From: an uncultured Collinsella sp.
GTDB lineage: Bacteria > Actinomycetota > Coriobacteriia > Coriobacteriales > Coriobacteriaceae
Reading direction: 5' to 3'
Assembly: GCA_902495955.1 (NCBI GenBank)
Contig: CABUZE010000053.1
Span: 1-6,431 of the forward strand
DNA length: 6,431 nt
Shown here: positions 5,220 through 6,431 of the stretch, in pieces
Layout of the letters: the number at the start of each line of letters is the position of its first letter
Numbering within the stretch: the first letter of the stretch is position 1
The notes under the pieces: generated by a model
What the model saw: the letters and a program-made list of their open reading frames with translations, nothing else
Database searches by the model: none
What the model was told of the DNA's origin: nothing
Translations under genes and position numbers: made by a program

Positions 5220-5795
5220 ATGGCGGAGACTTCAAAACCAAACCGGAATAGACGGGGCGCGGCTCCAGTTAACCGCCGCACGACGTCCCGGACGTGGGGC
5301 AAGCACGCGTCGGGGTTCGACGGTTCGTTCAAGCGCACCAAATACGGCTATCCTTCGGCAAGCGCTCGCTTGGCTATGCAGGCCGAGTCGACGCTATGGG
5401 GACGCAAGCGCGTGGTGGGCTCTAAGCTCAAACACGACGGAACGCTGGGCTATATCAGCCGCGGTGCGGCTCGCCGCAGTGGCCTCAATCCTGCAGGCTG
5501 GCATCGTTACGTGCCGATTGCAGTTGTTGTTGCGGTGGTTGTCATCGCACTTGCCGCACTCGGCTACGCTGGCGGCGGCGTCGACCTGAGTGCGATGTTC
5601 AAGCCTGCTGAGCTCGCGCATGCCGGCACGGAGCTTGTCGAGGGCGCTCAGACCCAGACGGGCGTGGCTCCTCAGCGCGGTATTGTTGCCGCTGCCGCAA
5701 CGATCGCCGATGCCCAAAAGGGCGAGGACGAACAGGGTGACGGCGCCGAAACGACTCAAACGAACGAGGGCGCGGGAACCTCGACGTCTATATAA
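5220..5795 (+). CDS. Uncharacterised single-pass membrane protein with basic N-terminal and acidic C-terminal regions
   Basis: I do not recognise the family. From ATG 5220 the product has 191 residues. Residues 1-97 are strongly basic (21 Lys/Arg against 4 Asp/Glu) and low in hydrophobics, probably largely disordered. One membrane segment follows at about 98-117 (VPIAVVVAVVVIALAALGYA). Residues 118-191 are Ala/Gly/Thr/Gln-rich and acidic (11 Asp/Glu against 3 Lys/Arg). By the positive-inside rule the basic part is cytoplasmic and the acidic tail outside. No signal-peptidase site, lipobox or enzymatic motif is seen. The frame is open further upstream, with GTG 5166 and ATG 5187, but those starts fall within or right after the putative promoter, while 5220 has GGGGG just before it. 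The gene lies 84 bases after the degenerate regulator with an apparent promoter in between, and ends beside a palindromic element. Possible roles such as binding nucleic acid or acidic lipids at the membrane are guesses from charge alone. Confidence 0.7.
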   Translation: MAETSKPNRNRRGAAPVNRRTTSRTWGKHASGFDGSFKRTKYGYPSASARLAMQAESTLWGRKRVVGSKLKHDGTLGYISRGAARRSGLNPAGWHRYVPIAVVVAVVVIALAALGYAGGGVDLSAMFKPAELAHAGTELVEGAQTQTGVAPQRGIVAAAATIADAQKGEDEQGDGAETTQTNEGAGTSTSI

Positions 5796-5811
5796 GTTGC
5801 GGAGAAATATG

Positions 5812-5866
5812 TGCCGGCAGAAAGGGACAGTCCTTTTCTGCCGGCAGTTTGGGACACTCCTTGGCT
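5812..5866 (+). repeat. AAAGGGACAG palindromic element, copy 2, with a tandem half copy
   Basis: TGCCGGCAGAAAGGGA (5812-5827) pairs over 16 bp with 5831-5846, with one G.U pair and a 3-base loop CAG. The core AAAGGGACAG (5821-5830) is identical to that in the hairpin at 1689-1725 on the other strand. A diverged second half follows as a direct repeat of period 26: CGGCAGTTTGGGACACTCCT (5842-5861) against CGGCAGAAAGGGACAGTCCT (5816-5835). The element fills the 69-bp gap between two convergent stop codons and its end touches the nitroreductase stop. It may terminate one or both transcripts, but the repeat organisation suggests a REP-like family. No associated transposase is in the window. Confidence 0.65.
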
Positions 5867-6386
5867 ACCCGACGTACACCACGTTGTCGCGGCGCGGCTT
5901 TGCTTCGGGGAGTGCGTCCTCGGCGTAGCCCAGAATGCAATTGCCTACACCGTGCAGGCTCCCGTCGGCGGGCAGACCCCACTTGGTCAGCAGCTCCAGT
6001 CCCTCGGGTGAGTCAAAGACCTCGTGCGCGCGGTGGATCCAACACGAATCGACGCCCAGCGCATAGGCTGCGTTGAGCAGGTTGCCCATGGCGAGCGAGC
6101 CGTCTTCCAGGTGCGTGGGCACGCTGCGGTCGACGAGCACCACCACAACGGTCTTGGCGCCGTAGAAGGGGTCTCCCTTGCTGCCCATAACTTGGGCGTT
6201 GAGCTGCGAGAGGCGCTCGACGGTTGCGGGGTCGGTGACGGCGACGAATGTGACCGGCTGGCGTCCCATGCCGCTCGGCGCGTACTGGCCGGCTTCGATA
6301 ATGCGTGCGAGCTTCTCGGCCTCGACAGGGCGATCGCTGTATTTGCGGCAGCTGCGGCGGTGGATGAGCGCTTCGATGGTCTCCAT
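5865..6386 (-). CDS. Nitroreductase family protein (FMN-dependent NAD(P)H oxidoreductase)
   Basis: A 173-residue cytoplasmic flavoprotein of the small nitroreductase type (PF00881 fold), which normally works as a homodimer with FMN and reduces nitroaromatics, quinones or similar acceptors with NAD(P)H. The physiological substrate is unknown. FMN-contact motifs are in place: RRSCRKYSDRPV (10-21), YAPSGMGRQPVTFVAV (35-50), DGSLAMGNLLNAAYALG (95-111) followed by SCWIHRA (114-120), and the C-terminal ILGYAED (151-157) with the basic KPRRD (163-167). Length and motifs fit an intact gene. The start at 6386 is secure: AGGAGG (complement of 6391-6396) lies four bases upstream on the minus strand. Its promoter lies at or beyond the right window edge; I see no clear -10/-35 in the 45 bases available. 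It converges on the basic membrane protein gene, with the palindromic element between them, so the two are not an operon. Confidence 0.94.
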   Translation of the reverse strand: METIEALIHRRSCRKYSDRPVEAEKLARIIEAGQYAPSGMGRQPVTFVAVTDPATVERLSQLNAQVMGSKGDPFYGAKTVVVVLVDRSVPTHLEDGSLAMGNLLNAAYALGVDSCWIHRAHEVFDSPEGLELLTKWGLPADGSLHGVGNCILGYAEDALPEAKPRRDNVVYVG

Positions 6387-6431
6387 GGGTCCTCCTGACG
6401 TTGGTTTCGTTGCCTCGTTCTTACCCGCCGA

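Noticed and set aside
4682..5251. 189-codon plus-strand frame spanning the end of the regulator and start of the next gene
   Set aside because: It is a shifted frame of two better-supported genes. Its product is rich in Cys, Arg and Gly without any recognisable motif.
2..6431. CRISPR array, tRNA or rRNA gene, insertion sequence or phage genes
   Set aside because: Scanning by eye shows no regularly spaced repeats, no tRNA cloverleaf or rRNA sequence and no transposase, integrase or phage structural protein. The only repeats are the short palindromes described.

Overview
The window is GC-rich, gene-dense bacterial chromosome with strongly GC-biased third codon positions. The gene content (GlmS, FCD-type GntR regulator, YeiH-family exporter, small nitroreductase, a Fis-type regulator with a ruined AAA+ domain) and the recurring AAAGGGACAG palindromes suggest a high-GC gut anaerobe. 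I lean towards Coriobacteriia (Collinsella-like). This is inference from style and composition, since no rRNA or taxonomic marker is present.

Layout from left to right. The 3' seven-eighths of glmS (+) runs off the left edge and ends at a strong hairpin terminator. A second hairpin (1689-1725) touches the stop codon of a convergent GntR/FadR-type regulator gene (-). That regulator is divergent from a YeiH-family (UPF0324, putative sulfate/sulfite exporter) membrane protein gene (+), with a 193-bp shared control region. A 264-bp intergenic stretch follows, holding a long inverted repeat, two further hairpins, a promoter-like -10 and operator-like palindromes. It leads into a 405-residue protein built like a sigma-54 enhancer-binding protein whose AAA+ catalytic and sigma-54 contact motifs have all gone while its Fis-type helix-turn-helix remains. 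Next comes a gene for an uncharacterised single-pass membrane protein with a very basic N-terminal half and an acidic C-terminal tail, apparently with its own promoter. The window closes with a nitroreductase gene (-), convergent with it across a second palindromic element related to the one beside the GntR gene.

How the parts may work together. glmS is a housekeeping gene for amino-sugar synthesis and is independent of the rest. The GntR/YeiH pair looks like a local regulator with its transporter target. The degenerate enhancer-binding-like protein and the basic membrane protein are the least explained genes. They are adjacent and co-directional, and their promoters share the same -10 architecture, so they may be expressed together, but no function can be assigned. 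The most interesting material is that regulator with its structured leader, and the pair of AAAGGGACAG palindromes at both convergent gene junctions.
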